A stretch of DNA of 64,000 nucleotides from JAGQVA01 sp033764335 (lineage in GTDB: Bacteria > Bacteroidota > Bacteroidia > J057), in assembly GCA_033764335.1 (NCBI GenBank), contig JANRJC010000010.1, positions 61,571 through 125,570 of the forward strand, written 5' to 3'. A model generated the notes under the pieces. That model had not been told where the DNA came from and did not search any database. It saw nothing but the letters and a program-made list of their open reading frames with translations. Numbering within the stretch: the first letter of the stretch is position 1; each line of letters starts with the position of its first letter. Shown piece by piece: positions 1 through 8,792 of the stretch. A program made the position numbers and the translations under genes.

Positions 1-310
1 GACTAACGATTTTCTCCGCTTTAGCCAAATACTTCCCCATGCTATCCAACTCATTTTTATAATAAAAGCATGCGATTATACCCAGATAAGCCTCTACCGA
101 TACGGGCCATTGCGGAGAGTTCGCAGAAGTAGCAATTGCTTTTTGAAAATACACACGGGCACTGTCTATATGGGAATCTTCCAATAACGAATCGCCACTC
201 ACTTTATAAAAAGAAGCCTTCAGGCTGTCCGTTTGTGCCTGCAAAAAACCCTGCGCCGACAAAAAGAAAACAAACAAGAAATATCTCGAAAATAGCCCTC
301 TTTTTTTCAT
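1..310 (-). CDS. Secreted TPR-like protein, N-terminal part (runs off the left edge)
   Basis: An open frame starts at an ATG at 310 and reads leftwards through the edge for 103 codons without a stop. The first ~24 residues form a signal peptide (basic MKKRG start, hydrophobic stretch ending in LQAQ). After it come helical segments with the pattern SARVYFQKAIATS and SMGKYLAKAEKI, which look like the helices of tetratricopeptide repeats. Exported N-terminal TPRs of this kind are common in Bacteroidota regulators and sensor kinases, but the C-terminal part that would decide the function lies outside the window. The gene is therefore described only as a probable exported TPR protein. Confidence 0.7.
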   Translation of the reverse strand, partial: MKKRGLFSRYFLFVFFLSAQGFLQAQTDSLKASFYKVSGDSLLEDSHIDSARVYFQKAIATSANSPQWPVSVEAYLGIIACFYYKNELDSMGKYLAKAEKIVS

Positions 311-360
311 TACCCTGAAAGTTCTTATATCAGAAACTAATATAGGTATAAATGGGGAAC

Positions 361-407
361 TCCCGATAAATAAAACGAGTCATCCCGAAAATTCAGGATG
401 ACTCGTT
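361..407 (-). terminator. Rho-independent terminator of the 434-1336 gene
   Basis: A perfect 12-bp stem (374-385 with 396-407) with a 10-nt loop lies 27 bp after the stop codon of the minus-strand gene. On the minus strand it is followed by a T-rich run. Position and structure fit an intrinsic terminator. Confidence 0.8.
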
Positions 408-433
408 CATTGGGTAAAACTGCCTTTTGTGTA

Positions 434-1336
434 TTATACGTCAAAATCCATATTCGGAAGGTTTGCCGGGGCATTTTGAAGGATATTATAAACACCGGAA
501 GTGTTGAGTACCGCAATGGGGTCTCCGCCGCCGTCCAGGAAAAACTCAGCAGTAAGCCGGAAATTATACGCCTGCCCGACAGGCCGGTTTTCCGCACTCG
601 GATAAGGTAACAGCACTTCTATGGGGCGGCGGGTTAAAATTTCACCAGATACATAGTCAACTCCGGTAACAGATTGGCCTTTTGCCTGGTTTTGGGTATC
701 AATATCAAATTTACCAAATACCGTAAAACCGCCTACTTCCATATCGGAAGACCAGTCTATCATCATACCCACTCCATTCTCTCCGGGAACCACATTGGTG
801 ATGGAAACCTCGAAAGGGCCATCCGGCCGGGTTGGAAAACTCCCGGACTGGTTATTTCCGGCAAAATAAGTGATATGATCTTCCGTGGTGGACTCATATT
901 CAGTAATACTCGTCTCCACAACATGCTGAGTATTGTCATCGAAAGTAAAAGTCGTTTTTATATGAACGATTCCATTTGCGGGATTTCCGTGATCTGGTTC
1001 AATACACGGCAAAATCAGAGCAAATTCGGAGTTGGGCAATATGCGGATTGGTGCACTATGGCCGTTATTGACATTTACTGCTGCACGAAAAAAGGTAGCC
1101 GAACTGGTTGACACAACCGAATCATCGCTTGAGTCAATCAATTCGACTTCAAACTCAATCTGATAAACGTCTTTTGGGTCGTCGGGAGGTGTGATAACAA
1201 TTCGGTGGGCTTGAAACCCGCCACCGGTCAGGGTACGAGAGTAAGTAACCATATAAAGGGTCTTTCCCGAAGGGCCACCCCCGGTAGGGCCGGCCATATC
1301 AAAAAGGGGCAATGAAAAAAAAGAGGGAATACTCAT
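434..1336 (-). CDS. Hypothetical protein, 300 aa
   Basis: I do not recognise this protein. It begins MSIPSFFSLPLFDM and has no clear signal peptide or membrane helix. The sequence is rich in alternating Val/Ile/Thr/Phe and in Asp/Gly/Asn, suggesting an all-beta fold. Segments such as YQIEFEVELIDSSDDSV and IEVLLPYPSAENRPVGQAYNFRLTAEFF look like repeated beta sandwiches. The gene is monocistronic: a strong terminator follows it, and the next gene upstream is divergent (157 bp gap). An ATG at 1334-1336 is the only reasonable start. The function is unknown. Confidence 0.6.
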   Translation of the reverse strand: MSIPSFFSLPLFDMAGPTGGGPSGKTLYMVTYSRTLTGGGFQAHRIVITPPDDPKDVYQIEFEVELIDSSDDSVVSTSSATFFRAAVNVNNGHSAPIRILPNSEFALILPCIEPDHGNPANGIVHIKTTFTFDDNTQHVVETSITEYESTTEDHITYFAGNNQSGSFPTRPDGPFEVSITNVVPGENGVGMMIDWSSDMEVGGFTVFGKFDIDTQNQAKGQSVTGVDYVSGEILTRRPIEVLLPYPSAENRPVGQAYNFRLTAEFFLDGGGDPIAVLNTSGVYNILQNAPANLPNMDFDV

Positions 1337-1493
1337 GATGTTAGGGCTTTATTATTGGGTTTATGATTATTTGCTGTAAGGACTGCTCGTTTTAGACGGG
1401 AACGAAGACAGGATTATCAATAAAAAATACCTGAAAGTTGAAAAAAATGTCTTTTTTCAACCCGTGAAGTATCCTTCTTATAAAACTTTCCTC

Positions 1494-3662
1494 ATGAAGC
1501 GACTAGTTGGCATTTTTTTCTCCGTTTTTTTCTTTTTAAGCTTCCTCGTTACCCGGATTTCCGCTCAGGATAACCGCCAAAATTACCGGCTGTTTATTTT
1601 TCCTACGGATGACCTTATCGAGGTGGACGGCAAACTCGACGAACCCGTATGGAAAACCGCCGGGCATGCCGAAAATTTCCACCGTGTTTTACCCATTGAT
1701 ACCGGGTTTGCTACCCACAAGACCGAAGTGATCGTAACTTACAACGACGACCATTTTTATATGGCCATTATATGCTGGGATACTTTGCCCGGAAAACGAC
1801 CGGTAGAGTCCCTCCGCAGAGATTTTGCTTTTGGGCGAAATGAAAATTTCCTCGCTTTTATTGATACCTATAATGACAAAACCAACGGGTTTTCTTTCGG
1901 CATTTCTTCCTCCGGCGCGCAGTGGGACGGCATTCAATCAAATGGCGGGGCGGTTTCCCTTGACTGGGATTGCAAATGGAAGTCTGCCGTCCAGAATTAC
2001 CCCGACCGGTGGGTAGCCGAATTTGAAATTCCCTTCCGCAGTATTCGTTATCGCGAAGGCGTAGGCGAATGGGGCATAAACTTCAGCCGTCTCGCCCTGA
2101 AGGGCAATGAAAAATCCAGTTGGGCGCCCGTGCCTCGGCAATTCCCCACGGCCAACCTTGCCTTTACCGGAACCCTCGTTTGGGACAATCCTCCTCCTAA
2201 ACTGGGCACACGCTTTTCCGTCATCCCCTACGTCTCCGGGCGGGGATCGCAAAATGTCGAAGCCGGAGAAAAAATAAACCCCGGCGGAGACGTGGGGCTG
2301 GACGCAAAAGTTACCCTTTCCACCTCGATGAATCTCGACCTTACCCTGAATCCCGATTTTTCGCAGGTAGAAGTAGATCAGCAAGTGACGAACCTCGATC
2401 GGTTTGAACTGTTTTTCCCCGAAAGAAGGCAGTTTTTTCTGGAAAACAGCGACCTTTTTGCCAGCTTGGGTACAGAAAACATTCGGCCTTTTTTTTCCCG
2501 CCGAATCGGGCTTCAAAGCCCCGTATATGCCGGGGCACGACTCAGCGGAAAACTCGGCGAAAACTGGCGATTAGGCCTGATGAACATGCAGACCGGCTCG
2601 ACCTCAGAGGTTCCGGCGACCAATTTTGGCGTGATTGCCCTTCAGCGGAAAATATTTACCCGCTCCAACGTCGGGGTATTTATGGTCAACAAAGAGATTA
2701 CCGCTAGCCCGAAAGACTCCATCTACCGGGGATACGCCTACAATCGAGTTGCCGGATTTGACCTCAACCTCGCCAATGCCAGCAACCGATGGACCGGTAA
2801 AATATTTTACCACCAGGCCTTTTATCCCGACGCAGGGAAAGATGCTTTTGCTTTGGCCGGAAATGTTACTTACAACACCCCAACCCTGCTAGCCTCCTGG
2901 AATCAGGCCTGGGTCGGCGCAGACTATCTCGCGGAAACCGGGTTTGTACGTAGAAAAGGATTTTTTCGAACAAATCCGGAAGTGAAATACAAATTTTTCC
3001 CCGCCAATTCCTCCCTCGCCAACCACGGCCCCGGCGGTGGAATAGAAATGTATTTTGACCCGCAGGGAAAACTCACCGACCGTATTACAGGTTTAAACTA
3101 CAGCTTCAACTGGCTCAACCTGCGCAGCATTACCGCCGAAATCCGCGAAAATTATGTGCGGCTGCTTACCCCCTTTGACCCTACCAATACCGGCGGAGAT
3201 ACCCTCGCCCGCGGCACCGATTATCAGTGGAACGAAGCCTTATTCACCTATATTTCCGACAGCCGAAAACTACTCAACTACGAACTCACCGCCCGCTATG
3301 GCGGATTTTTCAACGGAGAACGAATTAGCCTCGGAGGAAGACTTACCTACCGTGTACAACCCTATGCCAATCTGGCATTGACGGCTTCATGGAATAAAAT
3401 TGTATTGCCCGAACCCTATACTAGTGCAACACTCATCCTTATCGGCCCCCGACTTGATCTTACTTTTACCAACAAACTTTTTCTCACGACCTTTGTCCAA
3501 TACAACAACCAGATAGACAATATTAATGTAAATATCCGCCTTCAATGGCGGTATGCACCCGTTTCCGATCTGTTTATTGTATTTACGGACAATGCTTATC
3601 CTGAAAATTTTCGGACTAAAAACCGCGCACTGGTGCTGAAACTGTCCTACTGGCTGAACTAA
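1494..3662 (+). CDS. Outer-membrane DUF5916 protein with an N-terminal CBM9-like domain
   Basis: The protein starts with a signal peptide (MKRLVGIFF to ISAQ). Residues ~30-230 fit a carbohydrate-binding family-9-like sandwich (DGKLDEPVWKTA, then EFEIPFRSIRY). The rest is a DUF5916 beta-barrel-like region with the family landmarks LNPDFSQVEVDQQVTNLDRFELFFPERRQFF (split here: LNPDFSQVEVD and FFPERRQFFLEN) and closes with an amphipathic strand. Such proteins are abundant in Bacteroidota and sit in the outer membrane; the substrate is unknown. I chose the ATG at 1494 because it gives a normal signal peptide; a GTG at 1464 would add ten residues. The 3' end overlaps the convergent gene by 47 bp. 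Confidence 0.85.
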   Translation: MKRLVGIFFSVFFFLSFLVTRISAQDNRQNYRLFIFPTDDLIEVDGKLDEPVWKTAGHAENFHRVLPIDTGFATHKTEVIVTYNDDHFYMAIICWDTLPGKRPVESLRRDFAFGRNENFLAFIDTYNDKTNGFSFGISSSGAQWDGIQSNGGAVSLDWDCKWKSAVQNYPDRWVAEFEIPFRSIRYREGVGEWGINFSRLALKGNEKSSWAPVPRQFPTANLAFTGTLVWDNPPPKLGTRFSVIPYVSGRGSQNVEAGEKINPGGDVGLDAKVTLSTSMNLDLTLNPDFSQVEVDQQVTNLDRFELFFPERRQFFLENSDLFASLGTENIRPFFSRRIGLQSPVYAGARLSGKLGENWRLGLMNMQTGSTSEVPATNFGVIALQRKIFTRSNVGVFMVNKEITASPKDSIYRGYAYNRVAGFDLNLANASNRWTGKIFYHQAFYPDAGKDAFALAGNVTYNTPTLLASWNQAWVGADYLAETGFVRRKGFFRTNPEVKYKFFPANSSLANHGPGGGIEMYFDPQGKLTDRITGLNYSFNWLNLRSITAEIRENYVRLLTPFDPTNTGGDTLARGTDYQWNEALFTYISDSRKLLNYELTARYGGFFNGERISLGGRLTYRVQPYANLALTASWNKIVLPEPYTSATLILIGPRLDLTFTNKLFLTTFVQYNNQIDNINVNIRLQWRYAPVSDLFIVFTDNAYPENFRTKNRALVLKLSYWLN

Positions 3663-4836
3663 GTGGCAAAGAAAACTGGATGCCCGTTTGCATGTCTGGA
3701 GCATTATTTACCTTAAAATCTTCTCGGATATAAACCGAAAAATTATACCGTTTTTTTTCAACCGTAAAATACAAAGACCAGTTTTCCGCCGACTTATACA
3801 AATGCGAAAGTGCATAATGCCAGTGGGAAGAAATTTCAGGGCCATAAAGAACCAGCGACTTGTATTCCGACCGTTGCCGGTAAGGACTTTGGCAATAATA
3901 GTACAAACCCACACTCAACGCCGTTTTTTCATCGAGCGTTTTTCGGTAATTGATTTCCCAGGATAAAGTGTGAATACGTTTTGCCGTAATAAACCGCACC
4001 GGAGCAGGGTTGCCAAAAACTCCCGGATACAAAACGCTTATACCCGCGGAAATTTTCAGTTTATGGCCTTTTTCCCATAAAAATGCACGAGTAGCCGCAA
4101 AAGAGGCCCCCGGATCGAAAGAAACATTATAGCGAGAAGTATTGACACCGAGATGAATCCCCATATTCGCTATAACCCCCAGCCGATTGCGGCGAATGAC
4201 CGGAAACCAGTGGTAATCCAACTCAAGCCCGGGAAAAACAATATCCCCCGCTTCCATGCGGTAATTATGCCCTTTTTCATCCCTAAAATGAAACCCTGCC
4301 CGATTAAATCCATAGACTTTCCGGGCAAAAGGGTCTTCCCCTCCGGCGACATAACTGTGAAACCATTCGATAAAACCATCGCTAATCAGCAGCGAAAAAG
4401 GCGGTTTGCCACCCCCGAGAAAATAAGCGCGGAAACCCAGCGATAATTGCTGAGAACGAGGTAAAGGCAATAGATACTGAGCGCGAAACTCCCGAAGTAT
4501 CCCGTCGGCAGCGAAATACAATCTGTCGGCAGCTATAGGCTGGCGCAGAAAAACATGGTTACGGTGATACCAGATCAGCTTCTCCATTTGTGCGCGAACT
4601 TCCGGGTCAGCGGGAATATAACCCGCTACGGGCGGAAGCCAGACATTACCGCCCGAGAAACCGAAGCGAATTTCCTTTTCCGACACCGGCTGGGACTGGA
4701 AATTGGGATTGATCCGAGAAACCCACATGCCCAGCGGATGAGTGGTAAGCAGGTAAGGATTTACCTCGCCCGGTTGTGCCGAAGCGAAAGCAGGCAGTAA
4801 AAACATACTTAGGACAATCCGAAAAACAAAACGCAC
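3616..4836 (-). CDS. Predicted outer-membrane beta-barrel protein (DUF3187-like)
   Basis: A signal peptide (MRFVFRIVLSMFLLPAFASA) is followed by ~385 residues of alternating aromatic and hydrophobic strands (LGFRAYFLGGG, YRMEAGDIVFPGLELDYHWFP, ALSVGLYYYC) typical of a barrel. The early motif FGFSGGNVWLPPV and the overall length recall DUF3187 proteins, but I cannot confirm the family. The gene converges with the DUF5916 gene, and the last 47 bp of each are shared on opposite strands. It is probably an outer-membrane protein; no substrate can be inferred. Confidence 0.65.
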   Translation of the reverse strand: MRFVFRIVLSMFLLPAFASAQPGEVNPYLLTTHPLGMWVSRINPNFQSQPVSEKEIRFGFSGGNVWLPPVAGYIPADPEVRAQMEKLIWYHRNHVFLRQPIAADRLYFAADGILREFRAQYLLPLPRSQQLSLGFRAYFLGGGKPPFSLLISDGFIEWFHSYVAGGEDPFARKVYGFNRAGFHFRDEKGHNYRMEAGDIVFPGLELDYHWFPVIRRNRLGVIANMGIHLGVNTSRYNVSFDPGASFAATRAFLWEKGHKLKISAGISVLYPGVFGNPAPVRFITAKRIHTLSWEINYRKTLDEKTALSVGLYYYCQSPYRQRSEYKSLVLYGPEISSHWHYALSHLYKSAENWSLYFTVEKKRYNFSVYIREDFKVNNAPDMQTGIQFSLPLSSASRTVSAPVRGF

Positions 4837-4954
4837 CCCCTTCGATTTAGAATTTCTCCTAAAACGAAAAAAAAACGTTTATAGTGGCGTATAGATGATC
4901 GCCACGAATACACGAATGCACGAATGCCGGAAGGAAAATCTCAGGTTTGGCTCT

Positions 4955-5314
4955 TTAGGGATTGCCGGGAGGGCCGATCAGTTTTCCATTATCCCAGGCC
5001 AAGCCCAAGAAATTGGAAATCAGGCGACTCATGTCTTCAAAAGCATCCATCAAAAAATCCCAGAAGGTACGGGGGAGTTTTTTGAGGTAACTGTCCACCT
5101 TTGCGAGATCGTTTTGAATTTCGATAATAATGGGAATGTGGGGGGCCAGATCCACTTCATGATCAATGGACTGTTTAAACAAATTTTCCAGATACGACTT
5201 GCAGTGATCGAAATCACCCTGGAGGTTAGAAGGGTCGTTTTTCTCAACGCGACCGACCATTTTTTTGACCTTTTCGCGGAGTTTAAGAAGCCATACAGCG
5301 TACGGTTGACTCAT
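4955..5314 (-). CDS. Small helical hypothetical protein, 119 aa
   Basis: This is a soluble, charged, mostly alpha-helical protein (WLLKLREKVKKMVGRVEK; LAKVDSYLKKLPRTFWDFLMDAFEDMSRLISNFLG). It has no signal peptide and no recognised domain. It was preferred over a longer reading frame on the other strand (4895-5533) because its composition is protein-like, whereas the opposite frame is rich in Ile/Arg/Phe runs with no domain. It is divergent from the AAA-nuclease gene, about 196 bp away, so the two may share a regulatory region. Function unknown. Confidence 0.55.
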   Translation of the reverse strand: MSQPYAVWLLKLREKVKKMVGRVEKNDPSNLQGDFDHCKSYLENLFKQSIDHEVDLAPHIPIIIEIQNDLAKVDSYLKKLPRTFWDFLMDAFEDMSRLISNFLGLAWDNGKLIGPPGNP

Positions 5315-5510
5315 GGTTTAGTAATCTTGGGATTTTATACAAGAGAAAATAAGGGCGAAACTATTTTTCACCAAAAAACAGGGAGGGGAAGAATCTTCGA
5401 TATACCACTTTACGGGTTTAGGGTATTTCGGTTTCGGCGGCGAGAGAATTTTGGGTTTCTTCCCCCAAAATCCCCCTATTTTTTCGTATCTTCGCCTAAG
5501 AAAAAAAATT

Positions 5511-7043
5511 ATGCAAGCTGCCCGATACTTTAATACTTCCGGTCCGAATATACCTTCGCGACATTATACGCTAATAAGGCCTGCGCTGGTCGCAGAGGGA
5601 CAGGACATGGTGAATCGGGAGCGGTATTTTACGATTTGGGCACCGAGGCAAACGGGGAAAAGTACCTACTTCCTCTTACTCACCGAAAAACTTATTGAAG
5701 AAGGATATAAAGTCCTCCATATCAATCTAGAGAATTTTTCTCAGACCTCCGTTCAGGAACTAATGCACTATTTTCGGCGCGAGGCTCAGCGGCAATGGGA
5801 AATTGATTTTCCGGAGCCTGATTCGTTTGAACAATTTTTTAACAGAATCAGCGAAATTAAAAATTCACTCCTTGTATTAATCATAGACGAAATCGAAGGG
5901 CTGAATCCGGAGCTTTTTGGGCAGTTTCTCCACACCATCCGCAATCTATATCACTCTCGACAGACCCACGGACTGAAAAGCGTCATTCTCGTCGGGGTAA
6001 ATAATATCGTTGGGATCGTTCACGATAATGCCAGCCCTTTTAATATAGCCGACAACCTCGCCATTCCCTACTTTACCGATGCCGAAACCGTCGAACTTCT
6101 CGGCCAACACGAAGCCGAAACCGGCCAGCGTTTTGACCCGGCGGTATTCGCCCATATCTCCCATATCACCGCCAACCAGCCGGGACTGGTCAATGGGTTT
6201 GCCTATCAACTGGTGGAGCGTTTTCCCCAAAAACCTGTCTTAACCGCCGAAGACTACTTTGTCGTCGAAGACTGGTACAACCGCCTGGCCATTGACAAAA
6301 ATGTCTCCAATATTATCAACAAAGCGCGCCAGCACCGAGCTTTCGTCGAGCGACTTTTGTTTACCGAAGAACCCTATCCCTTCCGTATCAACGACCCCGC
6401 CACCCGATTTTTGCACATCCATGGTCTGATCCGCGACGATGGCGAGGGCAAAATTACCTTTTGGGTTCCCCTTTACAAAAAAGCCCTGCTCGACGCTTTT
6501 TATCCCTATACAAACGGCGAAAAAAAACAAATCATCCAGAATATCGCCCCCTGGAACTATTTCTCCCCAGAGGGCATCCTCGACATGGCCAAAGTCATCG
6601 CCGAATACAAAGCCTACGTCAAACGACGCAGTTTTAAATACTTTCGCGAAAAAGACGAAAACGGCCAGTACGTGTCCATCAAAGAAGCTGCCCTAATGTA
6701 CAGTTTTGAGACCTACATTCAGGCTTTTCTCTTGGCCTGCGGTGGCAAAAGTTACCTCGAGCCTCATGCCGGGCCGGGAAGAGCCGACTTGATCCTCAAT
6801 CTGGAAAACCGCGAATACGTGATCGAAGCCAAAATCTATCGATATCCGAAACAGTTTCAGGACGGGAAAAAACAACTCGCCCGATACATCCACAGCCTGG
6901 GCCTCGCCGAGGGGTGGTACCTCGTTTTTGTGCCCGAAGGACTGAACTATACCCAACTCCGCATTGCCGAAGCCGTCGAAACTTGGGAAGGAGTTGTCAT
7001 TCATACCGCACTAGTGTTTTACAACGAGGATAACGATTTCTGA
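5511..7043 (+). CDS. AAA-like ATPase fused to a PD-(D/E)XK nuclease domain
   Basis: Residues ~25-330 form an AAA-like P-loop ATPase: Walker A APRQTGKST near residue 42 and Walker B LLVLIIDEIEGL near 120, followed by a helical lid and winged-helix-like segment. The C-terminal ~90 residues carry a PD-(D/E)XK nuclease signature, GRADLILNLENREYVIEAK (D, then ExK). The arrangement matches the AAA-ATPase-like/PDDEXK_9 class common in Bacteroidota, often multicopy and suspected of mobile or defence roles. The start is the ATG at 5511, giving MQAARYFNTSGPN; upstream in-frame starts lie in promoter-like DNA. The regulator gene follows 28 bp downstream. Confidence 0.8.
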   Translation: MQAARYFNTSGPNIPSRHYTLIRPALVAEGQDMVNRERYFTIWAPRQTGKSTYFLLLTEKLIEEGYKVLHINLENFSQTSVQELMHYFRREAQRQWEIDFPEPDSFEQFFNRISEIKNSLLVLIIDEIEGLNPELFGQFLHTIRNLYHSRQTHGLKSVILVGVNNIVGIVHDNASPFNIADNLAIPYFTDAETVELLGQHEAETGQRFDPAVFAHISHITANQPGLVNGFAYQLVERFPQKPVLTAEDYFVVEDWYNRLAIDKNVSNIINKARQHRAFVERLLFTEEPYPFRINDPATRFLHIHGLIRDDGEGKITFWVPLYKKALLDAFYPYTNGEKKQIIQNIAPWNYFSPEGILDMAKVIAEYKAYVKRRSFKYFREKDENGQYVSIKEAALMYSFETYIQAFLLACGGKSYLEPHAGPGRADLILNLENREYVIEAKIYRYPKQFQDGKKQLARYIHSLGLAEGWYLVFVPEGLNYTQLRIAEAVETWEGVVIHTALVFYNEDNDF

Positions 7044-7071
7044 GAGGGTATATTGAGGGAAAATTCAAACG

Positions 7072-8667
7072 ATGGTGCGACTACTAGGAATACTATTCCT
7101 CGTACTGGGAGGATTTTTCAGGCTTTCGGGCCAGCCCGAAGACACAACGGCAATTCAGGCTTTGTATGACTCTGCTTATCGGGAAGGATTACAAGACCCG
7201 GCGGCAGCCTTGCGTTTGATTGAGCAGGGAGAAGAAAATTCTCGCGCGCAAGGCTGGGAAGCCGGCCTCGCCGAAGGATTAAGCCAGCGAGCCATGCTCG
7301 CCCGTCGAAAAGGAGAATACGATGAAGCCACAAGGCTTTTTGCAGAGGTACTAAGTTTTGGCGAAAAAAATAAAAATCTACGCCTGAAAGGATCCGCCCT
7401 TAATAATCTGGGAATCCTTCAATGGAACCTTCGAAATTACCGCGAAGGGCTTGTTTTTTTTCAACGAGCACTCGCCGTCCAACAGATCCGAAAAGATACC
7501 ACCGCCATCGCAAACAGCCTGAGTAATATCGGAATGATTCATACAGCATTGGGAGTACACGACTCAGCCATCCTTTGTTATACCCAAACATTAGACCTTT
7601 ACCAGCAAAAAAATCACTCAAAAGGTATTGCCACCATGTATCACAATCTGGCGGTAAGTTATCGGGAATTAGGAAATCTGAATCTCAGCAATGAATACCT
7701 CCACCGGGCATTGCCTTTATATACATCCCTCGGCGACCTGACGGGGCAGATCAATACACTGAAAAACATTGCTAAAAACCACCTCAAAACCGAAAATAGC
7801 GACAGCCTGCTGCGTTACCTTCAACCCGCGCTCGAATTGGCGAAAAAACATGGAATGCTCAAAGAGCAAATGGATTGTTACGAAGTTTTGAGTGAACATT
7901 ATGCCTCTACGGGCGATTATCGGCAATCACGGGAGCAACTGCAAAATTTCATCGCCGTGCGCGACAGCCAGTTTACCCTGGATAAAACCCGCCAGCTAGC
8001 CGATTTACAGGCTAAATATGAGGCAGAACTCAACCTCAGCGGGCTTCAGGTGAAAATCGAGCGGGAAAAACGCATTCGCCAGGGCTGGACGTTTTTTGCC
8101 ATTGGCCTGCTACTGCTGGCCGGAGTGTTGGGCTACGCCCAGGTTATGCGCCTCCGGCGCAACAAGGCCGAAGGCCTCCGGCTGCGAAGCGAACACGAGG
8201 CGGAACGCCTCCGCGCCGACAGCCTCGCCCGTGAAATGGAATTCAAAAACCGGGCACTTACCGCAAAAGCTATTTACCTCGTCCAAAAAAACCAAATCCT
8301 CTCCGAGGCCTCTCAGCAGTTGAAAGAACTTATTTCCCGCGACAAACCCGTTTCCTCCGACAATCTGAAAAAAATTCAGTCCTTTATCAGCCAAAATCTG
8401 CGTCAGACCGATCAGTGGGAAGAATTTCTGATTCATTTTGAGCAGGTACACCCCGGATTTTTCGACCGGTTGCGACAAGTGAATCCCCAACTCACGGCTT
8501 ATGATCTCCGATTTTCCGCTTATCTGCGTTTAAACCTCTCCAACAAAGAAATTGCGGCGCTTCTTCATGCTACCCTCCGGGCCGTAGATACCCAGCGTTA
8601 CCGTCTCCGAAAAAAACTCGCACTCGATGCTTCGCAAGACCTCGTAGTATGGATGCAAAATATCTAA
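7072..8667 (+). CDS. TPR-containing transmembrane regulator with a LuxR-type HTH
   Basis: A signal peptide or anchor (MVRLLGILFLVLGGFFRLSGQ) is followed by about six TPR motifs (for example ALNNLGILQWNLRNYREGLVFFQRAL and SLSNIGMIHTALG). A transmembrane helix lies near residue 340 (WTFFAIGLLLLAGVLGYAQVM), then a coiled-coil linker, then a C-terminal LuxR/GerE-like helix-turn-helix (LNLSNKEIAALLHATLRAVDTQRYRLRKKL). This is the Bacteroidota design in which TPRs face the periplasm and the DNA-binding domain faces the cytoplasm. The signal and target genes are unknown. The OmpA-like gene 125 bp downstream is a possible target. Confidence 0.8.
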   Translation: MVRLLGILFLVLGGFFRLSGQPEDTTAIQALYDSAYREGLQDPAAALRLIEQGEENSRAQGWEAGLAEGLSQRAMLARRKGEYDEATRLFAEVLSFGEKNKNLRLKGSALNNLGILQWNLRNYREGLVFFQRALAVQQIRKDTTAIANSLSNIGMIHTALGVHDSAILCYTQTLDLYQQKNHSKGIATMYHNLAVSYRELGNLNLSNEYLHRALPLYTSLGDLTGQINTLKNIAKNHLKTENSDSLLRYLQPALELAKKHGMLKEQMDCYEVLSEHYASTGDYRQSREQLQNFIAVRDSQFTLDKTRQLADLQAKYEAELNLSGLQVKIEREKRIRQGWTFFAIGLLLLAGVLGYAQVMRLRRNKAEGLRLRSEHEAERLRADSLAREMEFKNRALTAKAIYLVQKNQILSEASQQLKELISRDKPVSSDNLKKIQSFISQNLRQTDQWEEFLIHFEQVHPGFFDRLRQVNPQLTAYDLRFSAYLRLNLSNKEIAALLHATLRAVDTQRYRLRKKLALDASQDLVVWMQNI

Positions 8668-8751
8668 CGATCACTGCCCCTGTTGGCTTCGAGAACCTCA
8701 GCCACCGGGTTACTGCTTTTGTAGGGGTATTGTAGTAGGACAAAAGTTGGG

Positions 8752-8786
8752 TTTTATCCCTGTATGGACGTTTTTCGGGGATAAAA
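8752..8786. promoter_or_regulatory. Inverted repeat just before the OmpA-like gene
   Basis: A 9-bp perfect inverted repeat (8752-8760 with 8778-8786, 17-nt spacer) ends six bases before the ATG at 8793. In the transcript it could fold over the translation start. It could also be the remains of a terminator for the upstream regulator gene, since no better one is visible there. Confidence 0.35.
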
Positions 8787-8792
8787 AAAAGC

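Noticed and set aside
4895..5533. 212-codon plus-strand frame overlapping the 119-aa minus-strand gene
   Set aside because: Composition is not protein-like, it runs through the promoter of the AAA-nuclease gene, and the minus-strand frame is more credible.
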